Assembly: GCF_900129725.1 (NCBI RefSeq)
Contig: NZ_FQWQ01000006.1
Coordinates: forward strand, 372,001-436,000
Length of the DNA stretch: 64,000 nucleotides
Source of the DNA: Chryseolinea serpens
Lineage (GTDB): Bacteria; Bacteroidota; Bacteroidia; Cytophagales; Cyclobacteriaceae
Direction of reading: 5' to 3'
A program made the position numbers and the translations under genes. Of the stretch, positions 26,731-35,958 are shown piece by piece (position 1 is the stretch's first letter; the number at the start of each line of letters is the position of its first letter). A model generated the notes under the pieces. The model ran no database searches. It was not told the DNA's origin and saw only the letters and a list, made by a program, of their open reading frames with translations.

Positions 26731-28088
26731 AGTATTTTAAATTCAAAGGCTTGTTGTTGAGTAAGGGCTGGCTGTCGCCTGCCTATGTTGGCGTGGATGA
26801 TGCCGGGTTGATCCAATACTTGTCGGAGCAACCGCCCGTGGAGGTTGTTGCCTTTGAAACGGTGAATGGTTATGCGTTGCCGGGATTTCAAAATGCGCAT
26901 TCGCATGCCTTTCAGTTTGCCATGGCCGGCATGGCCGAGAAACATGAACCCGGGTCACGCGACGATTTTTGGAGCTGGCGCGAGGCGATGTATAAATGTG
27001 CATTGAGCCTTGACCCTGCGCAGATTGAAGCAGTGGCGGCGATGCTTTATGCGGAAATGCTCCGCAAGGGATACACCAGCGTGGCGGAATTTCATTATTT
27101 GCACCACGACCCTTCTGGAAAACCCTATTCGAATTGGGCCGAAACCGGCGAGCGCTTGATTGCAGCAGCAAAAACGGCCGGCATCAAAATAACCCTGGTG
27201 CCTGTATTTTATCAAAAAGGAAATTTCGGAGAACCGCCTCAACCCCGGCAGCGCCGTTTTATTTCAGCGACCCTCGACGACTACCTTCACCTACTCGACG
27301 ACTCCGCGGCCGCCGTAAAAAACGACGAAAATGCAAAGCTTGGATTTGGCGTGCATTCGCTTCGTGCCGTGAATGCGGAAGATGTGATCAATACTTTCAA
27401 AGACGGTCCGACCAACATTCCCTTCCATCTTCACGCCGCAGAACAACGCAAGGAGGTTTCCGATTGTGAGGCCTATCTAAAAAAACGCCCGGTGCAATGG
27501 CTCACGGAAAATCTTCCGTTGAACGAACGCTTTCACATCGTTCACTGCACGCACATGAACGATGAAGAGGTCTTGGCACTGGCCAGGTCCGGCGCGCAGG
27601 TGGTGTTGTGCCCTGGCACGGAGGGCAATCTTGGGGATGGCATTTTCAGATTGACCGACTATGCGCGCGCCGGTGGAAACTGGTCTATCGGCACCGACAG
27701 CCACATCAGCTTAAACCCGCTGGAAGATCTCCGTTGGATGGACTATGCCCAACGGCTCACCACCCACCAGCGCAACACGTTTGACGACGGTGCAACAAAG
27801 CTGATGACAAAAACGCTGGAAGGTGGCCGCCGCGCCATGACCGCGTCGCCTGTAAAAGATTTCTTTGCGCTACACGCTCCTTTTGACGCGGCGGTCTTCG
27901 ACGCAGCGAATCCCTTCCTTGAACGAGGACTGGATCATATGCTACCCTCCATTTTATACACCAGCGATGCATCCGCCCTTTTAGGCACCCTGGTGAACGG
28001 AAAATGGCGCGTAAAAAATCACGTCCATTTGCAGCAGGAGAGCATCCGCGCGCCCTTTCGCGGAGCCCTGAAAAACCTTTCTTTTTAG
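26727..28088 (+). CDS. hutF: Formimidoylglutamate deiminase
   Basis: A 453-residue amidohydrolase-superfamily enzyme converting N-formimidoyl-L-glutamate to N-formyl-L-glutamate and ammonia. The metal ligands are visible as H58-S-H60 (QNAHSHAFQ), the histidine of FHLHAAEQ near residue 235, IVHCTHM near 272 and the aspartate of IGTDSHISLNPLEDLRWMDY near 323; this last stretch is characteristic of HutF. It lacks the signature of imidazolonepropionase. It is translationally coupled to hutG. Confidence 0.92.
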   Translation: MKYFKFKGLLLSKGWLSPAYVGVDDAGLIQYLSEQPPVEVVAFETVNGYALPGFQNAHSHAFQFAMAGMAEKHEPGSRDDFWSWREAMYKCALSLDPAQIEAVAAMLYAEMLRKGYTSVAEFHYLHHDPSGKPYSNWAETGERLIAAAKTAGIKITLVPVFYQKGNFGEPPQPRQRRFISATLDDYLHLLDDSAAAVKNDENAKLGFGVHSLRAVNAEDVINTFKDGPTNIPFHLHAAEQRKEVSDCEAYLKKRPVQWLTENLPLNERFHIVHCTHMNDEEVLALARSGAQVVLCPGTEGNLGDGIFRLTDYARAGGNWSIGTDSHISLNPLEDLRWMDYAQRLTTHQRNTFDDGATKLMTKTLEGGRRAMTASPVKDFFALHAPFDAAVFDAANPFLERGLDHMLPSILYTSDASALLGTLVNGKWRVKNHVHLQQESIRAPFRGALKNLSF

Positions 28089-28179
28089 TTCAACAGGACG
28101 CTTTTTCATCCTGGCGCGCGAATCCGTAAATGCGGCGGTTGGTTTTCCCGGAAGGCTTCCCGGCACACCCGCATATTGT

Positions 28180-28187
28180 TATATTTG
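28180..28187 (+). promoter_or_regulatory. Candidate -7 promoter element for the SNF2 helicase gene
   Basis: TATATTTG is an exact TAnnTTTG match, 23 bases before the ATG at 28211. It argues for that start over the in-frame one at 28130, which would lie upstream of the transcription start. No good -33 TTTG is seen. Confidence 0.4.
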
Positions 28188-28210
28188 CCACCCACACGAA
28201 ACGACGGAGA

Positions 28211-31126
28211 ATGCTTTTTGATGATGCGTTTGATCAACCCAAACCAGCGGTGCGCCCCACGCTGCCCGTGGGTACGGTGATCGACTACGAGATTGGTTTT
28301 TTATTCAACTTTGCTTCCGGAAAATCCACGCGCTTTGACCTGGAACCGGTGCTCCTTTTTAAAAGAGGACCCTATACCGAATACAAAAGAATTTCCCTGC
28401 AATCGGACCGCGCACTGGCCTACCTGCAGCCGCTGGAGGATACACTGTACAAAGATTTCCTGGCGTTTTCAGATGACCGCCTATTGGATTGGATGACCAA
28501 CACGGGCAACCGGTTCATCCGAAACCATTCCGGAACCTGGGCCCATGTTTCAGCCAAGGAGTTGGTGAACCTGCGCAAACACTACCGCGACCTACTGGAA
28601 AAACTTTGGCCGGCATTAAATGCCTGGCCCAACCTATTCATTCTAAAAGCGGGACGCTTCAATAACAATCAACAACAATTCGTCAAGCTTGGCAACGAGG
28701 TGGCTATACGGTTTACGGCTGATCGCAAAGGCGATGCGATCGTGTTGAACCTCGTGCTGGCCTTGGACGGTCGCGTATCCCCCCTGAACCTGTTGGGTGG
28801 ATTTTTGCTGGAAAAAGACGGCCTGCTCTACCTGCCACCCGACGCGCAGACACTGGCGTGGATCGACACGTTCAAGAAAGGAGCCCTTTCGTTTCCGCTG
28901 TCCATCAAAAAAGAAATCGTCACGAAATACATTCTTCCGTGGCTGGACAAGTACCCGGTGGCCATCGATGACAAATTGAACATCGCTATCACCACACCCG
29001 AACAGCAGCCGGGCGTTTTTCTCAGCGAATTGAACGAGAGCAACCTGATGATCCGCCCGCAATTCCTCTATGCCGAAACGCCCATCGACTACAGCGAAGA
29101 GCGTTTCGTGGTGACCGAGGAGGGTGAGGCCATCAAGATCATTCGTCGCAACAAGGAACAGGAGAAGGGGCTCTATGAATATTTGCGCACGCTTCACAAT
29201 TCCTTCAAGAATCAGCGCAACAACCTTTATTATTATCTTCCTTTTGATGAAGTGATGAAACGCGGGTGGTTCATCACCATGATGCGCAAAGTGCAGGACC
29301 AGGGCTATGGCGTTCACGGGTTGCATGAGCTGCAGAAATTCAGATACACCACCCATATTCCAAAGTTTACGATTTCGGCTTCCTCGCAACCCGATGGTTT
29401 CGATTTGAAAGTGACCATCCAATGGGGGGAACATACGGTGAGCCTGAAGGAAATCCGTCACGCCATCCTAAACCGGCAGGACACCATCATGCTGGAGGAT
29501 GGAACGTTGGGCCACATCCCGGAAGAATGGATCAGTCAATACAGCCTGCTGTTGCGCACTGGCACGGAAGAGAACGGCACACTGAAAGTGAGCAAGCTGC
29601 ACTACACGCTGCTGGAAGACATCCTGGATAAAATAGACGATAACACCGTCCAGCAGGACATCGAAGCCCGGAAACAGAAACTCCTGAAATACGACGACAT
29701 TCAAAAAGTGCCGTTGTCCACTGAAATAAAGGCGTCGTTGCGGCCCTACCAGTTGTCGGGCTTTCATTGGTTGCAGGCGTTGGATGAGTTGAGCTGGGGT
29801 GGATGCCTGGCCGACGACATGGGCTTGGGGAAAACACTGCAGACCATTTCCTTTTTACAATTCGTAAAAGAAAAATATCCCGGTAGCACGCAATTGGTGG
29901 TGTGTCCCACATCATTGATCTTCAACTGGGAAAATGAATTGCAAAAATTTTGTCCCAGCATAAAATTTCACACACACTACGGTCTGCAACGCAGCTTCAC
30001 CGAAACACACTTTGCCGACTACGATGTGGTGCTCACTACCTATGGCGTCGTGCGCAACGACCTCGATGATCTGACAGGCTTTTTGTGGCAATACATTATC
30101 CTGGACGAGAGCCAGGCCATAAAAAATCCTGACGCGCGGGTCACGAAAGCGGTGATCCAATTGCAGGCGGTGAACCGCGTGATCCTGAGCGGAACGCCCA
30201 TTCAAAACAATACGTCGGATCTCTTTGCACAATTTAATTTTCTGAATCCCGGTCTGTTGGGGACGCGCGAATTTTTTAATCGTGAGTTTGCCATTCCCAT
30301 CGATAAACTGGGCAGCAAAGAAAAAACAACCTACTTAAGAAAACTCATCAACCCCTTCACCCTGCGCCGCACCAAGGAGCAAGTGGCCAAGGACCTGCCC
30401 GACAAAACCGTGATGGTGCTCTGGTGCACCATGGAAGCCGAGCAACGCCGCATCTACAACGACTACCGCGATCGTTACAAGAGCACGCTCATGAAGCGGA
30501 TCGATGAAGAAGGATTGGGTAAATCGGGGGTATATGTTTTGGAAGGTCTGCTAAGACTCCGCCAGATCTGCGATCACCCGGCATTGGTTGAAAAATCGGA
30601 AGAGCCCGTAAAACCGTCGGTGAAAATCGAAGAGCTGACACGCGAAATGCGAGAGAACGCCGGTGATCACAAATTCCTCGTCTTCTCACAATTCACGGAA
30701 ATGCTGCACCTGATCCGCGACGAATTTGAAGCGGCCGGCATTTCTTACTGCTATCTGGATGGAAGCACGTCGCTGAACAATCGCCGGGAACAGGTGGAGA
30801 AATTTCAATCCGACAGCACGATCAAAGCGTTTCTCATCTCTCTCAAAGCCGGTGGCGTAGGGCTCAACCTCACCGTGGCCGACTATGTATACCTCGTCGA
30901 TCCGTGGTGGAACCCGGCGTCCGAGCAACAAGCCATCGACCGTGCGCACCGCATTGGGCAAACACGGAAAGTGTTTGCTTATAAAATGATCTGCAAGGAT
31001 ACGGTGGAGGAAAAAATTCTTCAGCTGCAAGAACGCAAGAAAATGTTGGCCGATGATCTGATCCAGGAAGATTCCGGTTTTGTAAAGAACCTTTCGCGCG
31101 AGGACGTGGAGTTCTTGTTTGGCTAA
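28211..31126 (+). CDS. SNF2-family DEAD/DEAH-box helicase
   Basis: A 971-residue bacterial SWI2/SNF2 ATPase. The first 490 residues are a poorly recognisable N-terminal region; the motor follows with GLGKT (538-542), DESQ (632-635), LSGTPIQNN, SLKAGGVGLNLT and DRAHRIGQTRKV (motif VI). Such proteins translocate on double-stranded DNA and in bacteria are linked to transcription recycling (RapA-like) or repair. No restriction, Z1 or PLD-nuclease partner lies nearby, so a defence role is not suggested. I start at ATG 28211 because a consensus -7 element sits at 28180-28187. Confidence 0.93.
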   Translation: MLFDDAFDQPKPAVRPTLPVGTVIDYEIGFLFNFASGKSTRFDLEPVLLFKRGPYTEYKRISLQSDRALAYLQPLEDTLYKDFLAFSDDRLLDWMTNTGNRFIRNHSGTWAHVSAKELVNLRKHYRDLLEKLWPALNAWPNLFILKAGRFNNNQQQFVKLGNEVAIRFTADRKGDAIVLNLVLALDGRVSPLNLLGGFLLEKDGLLYLPPDAQTLAWIDTFKKGALSFPLSIKKEIVTKYILPWLDKYPVAIDDKLNIAITTPEQQPGVFLSELNESNLMIRPQFLYAETPIDYSEERFVVTEEGEAIKIIRRNKEQEKGLYEYLRTLHNSFKNQRNNLYYYLPFDEVMKRGWFITMMRKVQDQGYGVHGLHELQKFRYTTHIPKFTISASSQPDGFDLKVTIQWGEHTVSLKEIRHAILNRQDTIMLEDGTLGHIPEEWISQYSLLLRTGTEENGTLKVSKLHYTLLEDILDKIDDNTVQQDIEARKQKLLKYDDIQKVPLSTEIKASLRPYQLSGFHWLQALDELSWGGCLADDMGLGKTLQTISFLQFVKEKYPGSTQLVVCPTSLIFNWENELQKFCPSIKFHTHYGLQRSFTETHFADYDVVLTTYGVVRNDLDDLTGFLWQYIILDESQAIKNPDARVTKAVIQLQAVNRVILSGTPIQNNTSDLFAQFNFLNPGLLGTREFFNREFAIPIDKLGSKEKTTYLRKLINPFTLRRTKEQVAKDLPDKTVMVLWCTMEAEQRRIYNDYRDRYKSTLMKRIDEEGLGKSGVYVLEGLLRLRQICDHPALVEKSEEPVKPSVKIEELTREMRENAGDHKFLVFSQFTEMLHLIRDEFEAAGISYCYLDGSTSLNNRREQVEKFQSDSTIKAFLISLKAGGVGLNLTVADYVYLVDPWWNPASEQQAIDRAHRIGQTRKVFAYKMICKDTVEEKILQLQERKKMLADDLIQEDSGFVKNLSREDVEFLFG

Positions 31127-31148
31127 GGCAAAACTTAACGGCAAAAAA

Positions 31149-31178
31149 AATGAGATGAGAAATTACGCTCATCTCATT
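31149..31178. terminator. Bidirectional terminator between convergent genes
   Basis: Perfect 11-bp stem AATGAGATGAG (31149-31159) / CTCATCTCATT (31168-31178) with an 8-base loop. An A run at 31143-31150 gives a T run on the minus strand, and T-rich sequence follows on the plus strand. It lies between the stops of the helicase and the S9 peptidase. Confidence 0.7.
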
Positions 31179-31199
31179 CTTGTAATTTGTTAGACGTAC

Positions 31200-33560
31200 T
31201 TACTTCGCCTTTAAATTTTCTTCGAACAATTTCAGGATCCGTTTGTACTCATCCGTCCAGCTGCTGGCTTCTACAAACCCATGATCTTCCATGGGATAAA
31301 CGGCGAGTTCCCAATTGTCTTTTCCTAGTTCAATAAGACGCTGCGACAAACGCACGGCATCCTGAAAGTGAACGTTCACATCAACCATGCCGTGGCAGAT
31401 CAACAACGCGCCCTTCAGACCTTGTGCATGATAGAGCGGCGAACTTTTTGCATAGGCGATGCTATCGCTTTGCGGGATGTTGAGAATGCTGCCAGTGTAA
31501 GGATGATTGTAGTGCGCCCAGTCGGTAACCGGTCGCAAGGCTGCGCCGGCCGCGAACGTGTCGGGCGTGGTGAACATGGCCATGAGCGTGATGAAACCGC
31601 CGTAGGAGCCACCATAAATACCGATGCGTTTAGGATCGATCTGATGTTGATCCACGAGGAACTTTGCGCCATCGAGATTGTCGGTCAGATCTTTTCCGCC
31701 CATGTGGCGATAGATGCCCGTTCGCCAATCGCGTCCATAGCCGGCGCTGGCGCGGTAGTCCATATCCAGCACGGTGTAGCCCATGTCGGCCAGCAAATTG
31801 TGGAACATGTATTCTCGGAAATAGCTACTCCACCACTTGTGAGCATTTTGAAGATAGCCCGCGCCATGCACAAAGATGACCGCCGCTCCATTGGGGTTTT
31901 TGGGCTTGTACAGGCGTGCATAAATATCCTTGGTGTCGCGCGCCTTGACCGTGACCAACTCAGGTTCGCGCCACGCATAGGATTTGAACTCGCTGGTGAG
32001 CGACTGCGTGATCTGCCGCGGTTTTGCACCCGGTTTGTTCTCCATGATAAAAAGCTCCCACGGTTTGTTGCTATAAGAATACCGGAAGGCAATGTTCTTC
32101 TCGTCGGGCGAAAGAAAAACTTCGTGCGAGCCGGTGAGGGTTGTCAATCGCTCGGGTTTTCCACCGGTTGTGGGCAAGCGATAGAGCTGCTTTTCGCCGG
32201 GATGTATTTCATTCGTCAGGATATAAAACAATTTCTTATCGGCGGAGAGCCACACTTGTTGTACTTCGAACGCACCCTGGGTGATTGCTTTTTTGGTGCC
32301 GGTGGCAACATCGACGGTGTAGAGGTGAAGGAACCCGGTTTCCTCGGAGGTGTACCACAGTTGTTTGTTATCGGCCAGCCAACCCATGCCCAGGTTGCCA
32401 AAGCCGTTGCCGCTGATCCAGGCTTCATCATGCTGGTGACTGAGGGTTGTCAGCTTTTGTGTTGCAGGGTCCAGCAAGGCAATCCAGCGATCCTTAAAAT
32501 CGACGGAGTTTATGGTGACCACGCAATACTTACCCTCGGGCGACCAAAGCACGTTCCCGACGGCAACCGGTCGCGGTGTGGCTTTGGTTTTTTTATCCGT
32601 ATCGGACGTTTTTTTGACCGGGTAATCCTTTGTGTACTCCAGCGTGTCCGCTATGCCTGGCAACTCATCCATTTTCACGAGTAGTGCCGTATCGCGGGCG
32701 ATATCGTATAGATAAAACTCGCTGCTGCTCACCGGCGCACCCACTTTGGGACGGGAGAAAATTTCTTCGGTAAAACCCGATACCGTAACGTAGCTCGGCA
32801 CGATCGTGCCTTTGGGACCGGATGTTTTTGATACGCGATAGGTGATAAATTTTTCATCCGGACTCACCATCAACAAATCTGCCGACTTGTCTTCGAGGTA
32901 GATTTTTTTGGGCCGTTTGGGTTGGGTGGCTTTTTGATTTTTTTGCGTGAGCTGTTGTTTTCGATCGCGTTCCCTCAACACATCAAAGTAGGCCAGTTGA
33001 TCCTGGTGCAACCACTTGTCCTGATCGGTATAGGATGGAACGCTTTTCTTGCCTTCTTTGAAATCGGTGAGCTGGGCAAATTCGCCGGTGGCGATGGTCC
33101 AGCTAAAAAGGTTAGTGCCGGCGTTGAACACGATCTTTTTTTCATCACCCGAAAAGGAGGGCGACGATTCGCGCTGCACGGTGTTGGTGATTTGCGCGAC
33201 CTTGCCCGTGGCCACGGTGTAAAGGAAAACATCGCCGTTCTTTTCATAGGCATAAAGGCTATACGCCTTGTTGAAGATGCCACTGCGTGAGGGGAGTGTC
33301 ATTTGTGCCTTGGCGGGGACCATCACCGGCTTAGGGTTTTGGAGGGTTACTGAATACAGGGAGTCGGCGATCGCGTTTTCCGGGTTCCAGTTAAAGTAAA
33401 CGGTCTTGCTGTCGGGCGACCAGGAAACGTTGCTGGGCGATACCCCGATCCACTTGGGATCACGCATTATTTTTTCAACGGTCAGTTTGTCCAGCACGGA
33501 TTGGGCATGCGTGCAGAGTGCACTCCAGAGGAGCAAGGTCAGGCAGGTTAGGCGGTACAT
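31200..33560 (-). CDS. S9 family prolyl oligopeptidase / dipeptidyl peptidase IV-like
   Basis: A 786-residue exported serine peptidase. Signal peptide at about 1-20 (cut near HAQ). An N-terminal DPP IV-type beta-propeller is followed from about residue 540 by the alpha/beta hydrolase with the nucleophile S652 in GIYGGSYGGF, the acid in HGMVDVNVH and the histidine in MEDHGFV. The PRPVAVGNVLWSPEGKY segments show propeller repeats. It likely removes N-terminal dipeptides from peptides in the periplasm. The frame extends to 33605, but ATG 33560 (MYRLTC) begins a clean signal peptide. Confidence 0.92.
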   Translation of the reverse strand: MYRLTCLTLLLWSALCTHAQSVLDKLTVEKIMRDPKWIGVSPSNVSWSPDSKTVYFNWNPENAIADSLYSVTLQNPKPVMVPAKAQMTLPSRSGIFNKAYSLYAYEKNGDVFLYTVATGKVAQITNTVQRESSPSFSGDEKKIVFNAGTNLFSWTIATGEFAQLTDFKEGKKSVPSYTDQDKWLHQDQLAYFDVLRERDRKQQLTQKNQKATQPKRPKKIYLEDKSADLLMVSPDEKFITYRVSKTSGPKGTIVPSYVTVSGFTEEIFSRPKVGAPVSSSEFYLYDIARDTALLVKMDELPGIADTLEYTKDYPVKKTSDTDKKTKATPRPVAVGNVLWSPEGKYCVVTINSVDFKDRWIALLDPATQKLTTLSHQHDEAWISGNGFGNLGMGWLADNKQLWYTSEETGFLHLYTVDVATGTKKAITQGAFEVQQVWLSADKKLFYILTNEIHPGEKQLYRLPTTGGKPERLTTLTGSHEVFLSPDEKNIAFRYSYSNKPWELFIMENKPGAKPRQITQSLTSEFKSYAWREPELVTVKARDTKDIYARLYKPKNPNGAAVIFVHGAGYLQNAHKWWSSYFREYMFHNLLADMGYTVLDMDYRASAGYGRDWRTGIYRHMGGKDLTDNLDGAKFLVDQHQIDPKRIGIYGGSYGGFITLMAMFTTPDTFAAGAALRPVTDWAHYNHPYTGSILNIPQSDSIAYAKSSPLYHAQGLKGALLICHGMVDVNVHFQDAVRLSQRLIELGKDNWELAVYPMEDHGFVEASSWTDEYKRILKLFEENLKAK

Positions 33561-33622
33561 GAAGAAAAATATTTTTGACAAGATACTGTAAAGGAATATT
33601 TTCAAGTCTAATTTTTACAGGA

Positions 33623-34126
33623 ATGTCACAGGTCATCATCCGCCCCATTACCCCAAAAGACAACGAAGCCGTGGCTTCTGTTATACGAACGGTCATGCCC
33701 GAGTTTGGCGCCGGCGGCGCAGGCTTTGCCATCCACGACAACGAGGTGGACGACATGGCCGCCGCCTATTCGCAACCGCGAACAGCGTACTTTGTTTGTG
33801 AAGTAGATGGGGTCGTTGTTGGCGGAGGAGGCATCGCGCCCCTCGCCGGTGGCGGGGAAAATATCTGCGAATTAAAGAAGATGTATTTCCTTCCGTCAGG
33901 TCGCGGGCTTGGGTTGGGGCAACGGGTGCTGGAAGCGTGCTTGCTGGCCGCAGGGCGATCCAACTTCCGGTATTGCTACCTGGAAACCTTCAACACCATG
34001 AAGAGCGCCATGAAACTCTATGAACGGAATGGCTTTATAAAAATTCCCGGTCCCCTGGGAAATACGGGGCACTTTGCCTGCGATACATTCTATCAACTGG
34101 ACTTGAAGGCTGCAAAAATCGCCTGA
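33623..34126 (+). CDS. GNAT family N-acetyltransferase
   Basis: A 167-residue Gcn5-related acetyltransferase. The acetyl-CoA-binding motif A is LKKMYFLPSGRGLGLGQRVL near residue 90-105, where R-G-x-G-L-G is the pyrophosphate loop; later YCYLETFNTMKSAMKLYERNGF is the usual C-terminal signature. The acceptor is unknown. I chose ATG 33623 (MSQVIIRPITPKD), which begins with the standard first strand of the fold, over the frame opening at 33575. Divergent from the S9 peptidase with 62 bp between starts. Confidence 0.9.
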   Translation: MSQVIIRPITPKDNEAVASVIRTVMPEFGAGGAGFAIHDNEVDDMAAAYSQPRTAYFVCEVDGVVVGGGGIAPLAGGGENICELKKMYFLPSGRGLGLGQRVLEACLLAAGRSNFRYCYLETFNTMKSAMKLYERNGFIKIPGPLGNTGHFACDTFYQLDLKAAKIA

Positions 34127-34145
34127 GCAATACCCATAAAAAACA

Positions 34146-34177
34146 AAGTCGGGCGCAGTGAATTTTGCGCCCGACTT
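34146..34177. terminator. Bidirectional terminator between GNAT and M20 genes
   Basis: Perfect 12-bp stem AAGTCGGGCGCA (34146-34157) / TGCGCCCGACTT (34166-34177) with an 8-base loop. It lies between convergent stops. An A-rich run upstream (34138-34148) gives a T tract on the minus strand; the plus-strand T tract is weak. Confidence 0.7.
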
Positions 34178-34194
34178 GCATGAAGCGATTCAAC

Positions 34195-35517
34195 TTATTT
34201 TTTGGACGATACGCTGGCGGGCATATACATATAATCCAAAGTAACATCCAACATCGCTTTTAACCCGGTGAGCATCCCGCGCTCGTCGATCATGAAGTCG
34301 GGTGTGTGGTGAGCGGGCACTTTGCTGGGATCCTGGTCCGGAGGCATAGCCCCAACGAAGAAGAAGAAACCGGGCACTTTCTTTTGATAAAAGGCAAAGT
34401 CTTCCGCGCCGGTCACGGCATTGATACGCGCCACATTTTCGGCACCGGCTGCCTTCTGCAAGCTGGCCACCATTCTTTCCGTAAGCGGAATATCATTGTA
34501 GGTAACCGGTGTTTTGTTCTCGATCGTCACCTCTGCCGTAGCGCCTGCACTCTCGGCAATTTTGGTGGCGGTCAGTTTAATTTTTTCGTGGATCTTTTTC
34601 TGCATGTCTTCATCCAGCGTGCGGATGGTGCCGGCCAACTGGGCTTCTTCCGGAATGATGTTCTCGCGAACACCCGCCTGAAATTTTCCAACGGTGATCA
34701 CCGCGGCTTCTTTCGTCAACTCGGTTTGACGGCTCACGATGGTTTGCAGACCTAAAATAATTTGCGAACCCACCACGATGGGATCGATGCCCATCCAGGG
34801 TGCCGCACCATGCGATTGTCTGCCTTTGATGTTGATATAAAACCAATCCGACGCCGCCATCATCCCGGCGGGGCGATAAGTAATTCTTCCCAGCGGAGAG
34901 ATCGACTGAATGTGCATGCCAAACACGACATCCACTTTCGGATTTTCCAGCACACCTTCCTGAACCATCAGGTTGGCGCCGCCTGTTAGGCCGGGTAACG
35001 AACCCTCTTCAGCCGGTTGGAAAATAAATTTTATAGTGCCCTTCAGATCATTTTTGTTTTTAGCAAGGATCTCAGCCACTGCCATGAGGATGGCCACATG
35101 CGTGTCGTGTCCGCAGGCATGCATCACGCCCACTTCGGTGCCGTTGAGCATGGCCTTTTCTTTGGAGGCAAAGGGAAGGCTATTGCGTTCGATGACCGGG
35201 AGCGCATCCATGTCTGCCCGCAAGGCAATGACCGGCCCAGGTTTGCCGCCCTTCAGCAGGCCCACCACGCCGGTTTTGGCCACGCCGGTCTGTACTTCGA
35301 TGCCCAGCTTCTTCAGGTGCTCGGCTACATAAGCGGCAGTCTTCACTTCCTGGTCCGACAGCTCCGGGTATTGGTGAAAGTGGCGGCGCCACTCAATAAC
35401 TTTGGGCTCAAGTTGTTTGGCTTGCTCATCTATTTTAGCTTGCAGCTTAGGGCTTACCTGTGCAATCGATGCAAACACGATGAGGCTGCCGGTGAGGCAG
35501 AGAAAAACTTTCTTCAT
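34195..35517 (-). CDS. Exported M20 family amidohydrolase (hippurate hydrolase-like)
   Basis: A 440-residue metal-dependent amidohydrolase of the M20D / N-acyl-L-amino-acid amidohydrolase type. Signal peptide at 1-19 (cut after SIA), so it acts in the periplasm. Metal site: MHACGHDTH near residue 120, the PAEEG motif (QPAEEGSLPG) near 155, GMHIQS near 185 and a late GAEDFAFY near 380. Relatives hydrolyse hippurate, N-acetyl amino acids or IAA conjugates. I chose ATG 35517; the open frame to 35679 overlaps the divergent Rieske gene. Confidence 0.92.
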   Translation of the reverse strand: MKKVFLCLTGSLIVFASIAQVSPKLQAKIDEQAKQLEPKVIEWRRHFHQYPELSDQEVKTAAYVAEHLKKLGIEVQTGVAKTGVVGLLKGGKPGPVIALRADMDALPVIERNSLPFASKEKAMLNGTEVGVMHACGHDTHVAILMAVAEILAKNKNDLKGTIKFIFQPAEEGSLPGLTGGANLMVQEGVLENPKVDVVFGMHIQSISPLGRITYRPAGMMAASDWFYINIKGRQSHGAAPWMGIDPIVVGSQIILGLQTIVSRQTELTKEAAVITVGKFQAGVRENIIPEEAQLAGTIRTLDEDMQKKIHEKIKLTATKIAESAGATAEVTIENKTPVTYNDIPLTERMVASLQKAAGAENVARINAVTGAEDFAFYQKKVPGFFFFVGAMPPDQDPSKVPAHHTPDFMIDERGMLTGLKAMLDVTLDYMYMPASVSSKK

Positions 35518-35584
35518 AGGTTTTTGTATGATTAACGAAGGAAACAATATAGAGATTAAAGCCAACCAGACAAACCGATAATGT

Positions 35585-35905
35585 ATGGAGTGGATCAAAA
35601 TATTTGCCGGGGAAGACATTGCCCGGGAGCAATTGAAAGAAGATAAACCGCGTCTCCTGGTGGTGAACGGCCGCCGCATTTGCCTGGCACGACATGGTGA
35701 AAAATTCTTTGCCGTTCAAGATGCCTGCACCCACAACGGCGAATCGCTCAGCAAGGGACAAGTGAACTACCTGGGCGAGATCGTCTGCCCCTGGCACAAC
35801 TACCGTTTTGCCCTCGACAACGGCAAAGCCTGCGACTCGTCCTGCCGCGATCTGGCCACTTACCCGCTGAAATGGGATGAGGCCGGTTTTTTTATCGGTA
35901 TGTGA
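35585..35905 (+). CDS. Rieske [2Fe-2S] ferredoxin-like protein
   Basis: A 106-residue single-domain Rieske protein. The cluster ligands are C48-T-H50 and C68-P-W-H71, giving two cysteines and two histidines for a 2Fe-2S centre. There is no membrane anchor, so it is a soluble ferredoxin akin to NirD or dioxygenase ferredoxin components. The partner reductase or oxygenase is not adjacent. It diverges from the M20 gene with 67 bp between the start codons. Confidence 0.9.
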   Translation: MEWIKIFAGEDIAREQLKEDKPRLLVVNGRRICLARHGEKFFAVQDACTHNGESLSKGQVNYLGEIVCPWHNYRFALDNGKACDSSCRDLATYPLKWDEAGFFIGM

Positions 35906-35920
35906 AAATAGATTAATCCG

Positions 35921-35928
35921 TATTTTCG
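35921..35928 (+). promoter_or_regulatory. Candidate -7 element upstream of the orphan secreted gene
   Basis: TATTTTCG differs from TAnnTTTG at one position and precedes the ATG at 35959 by 30 bases. No clear -33 element. Confidence 0.25.
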
Positions 35929-35958
35929 TTTCAAAATATATTGACCGGCCAACTGAAC

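Noticed and set aside
28211-31126. SNF2 helicase as part of a phage-defence system
   Set aside because: No nuclease, methyltransferase or other defence gene is adjacent; neighbours are hutF and an S9 peptidase.
31368-32684. 438-residue open frame opposite the S9 peptidase
   Set aside because: The peptidase catalytic triad is intact on the minus strand, and the antisense product shows no recognisable motif.
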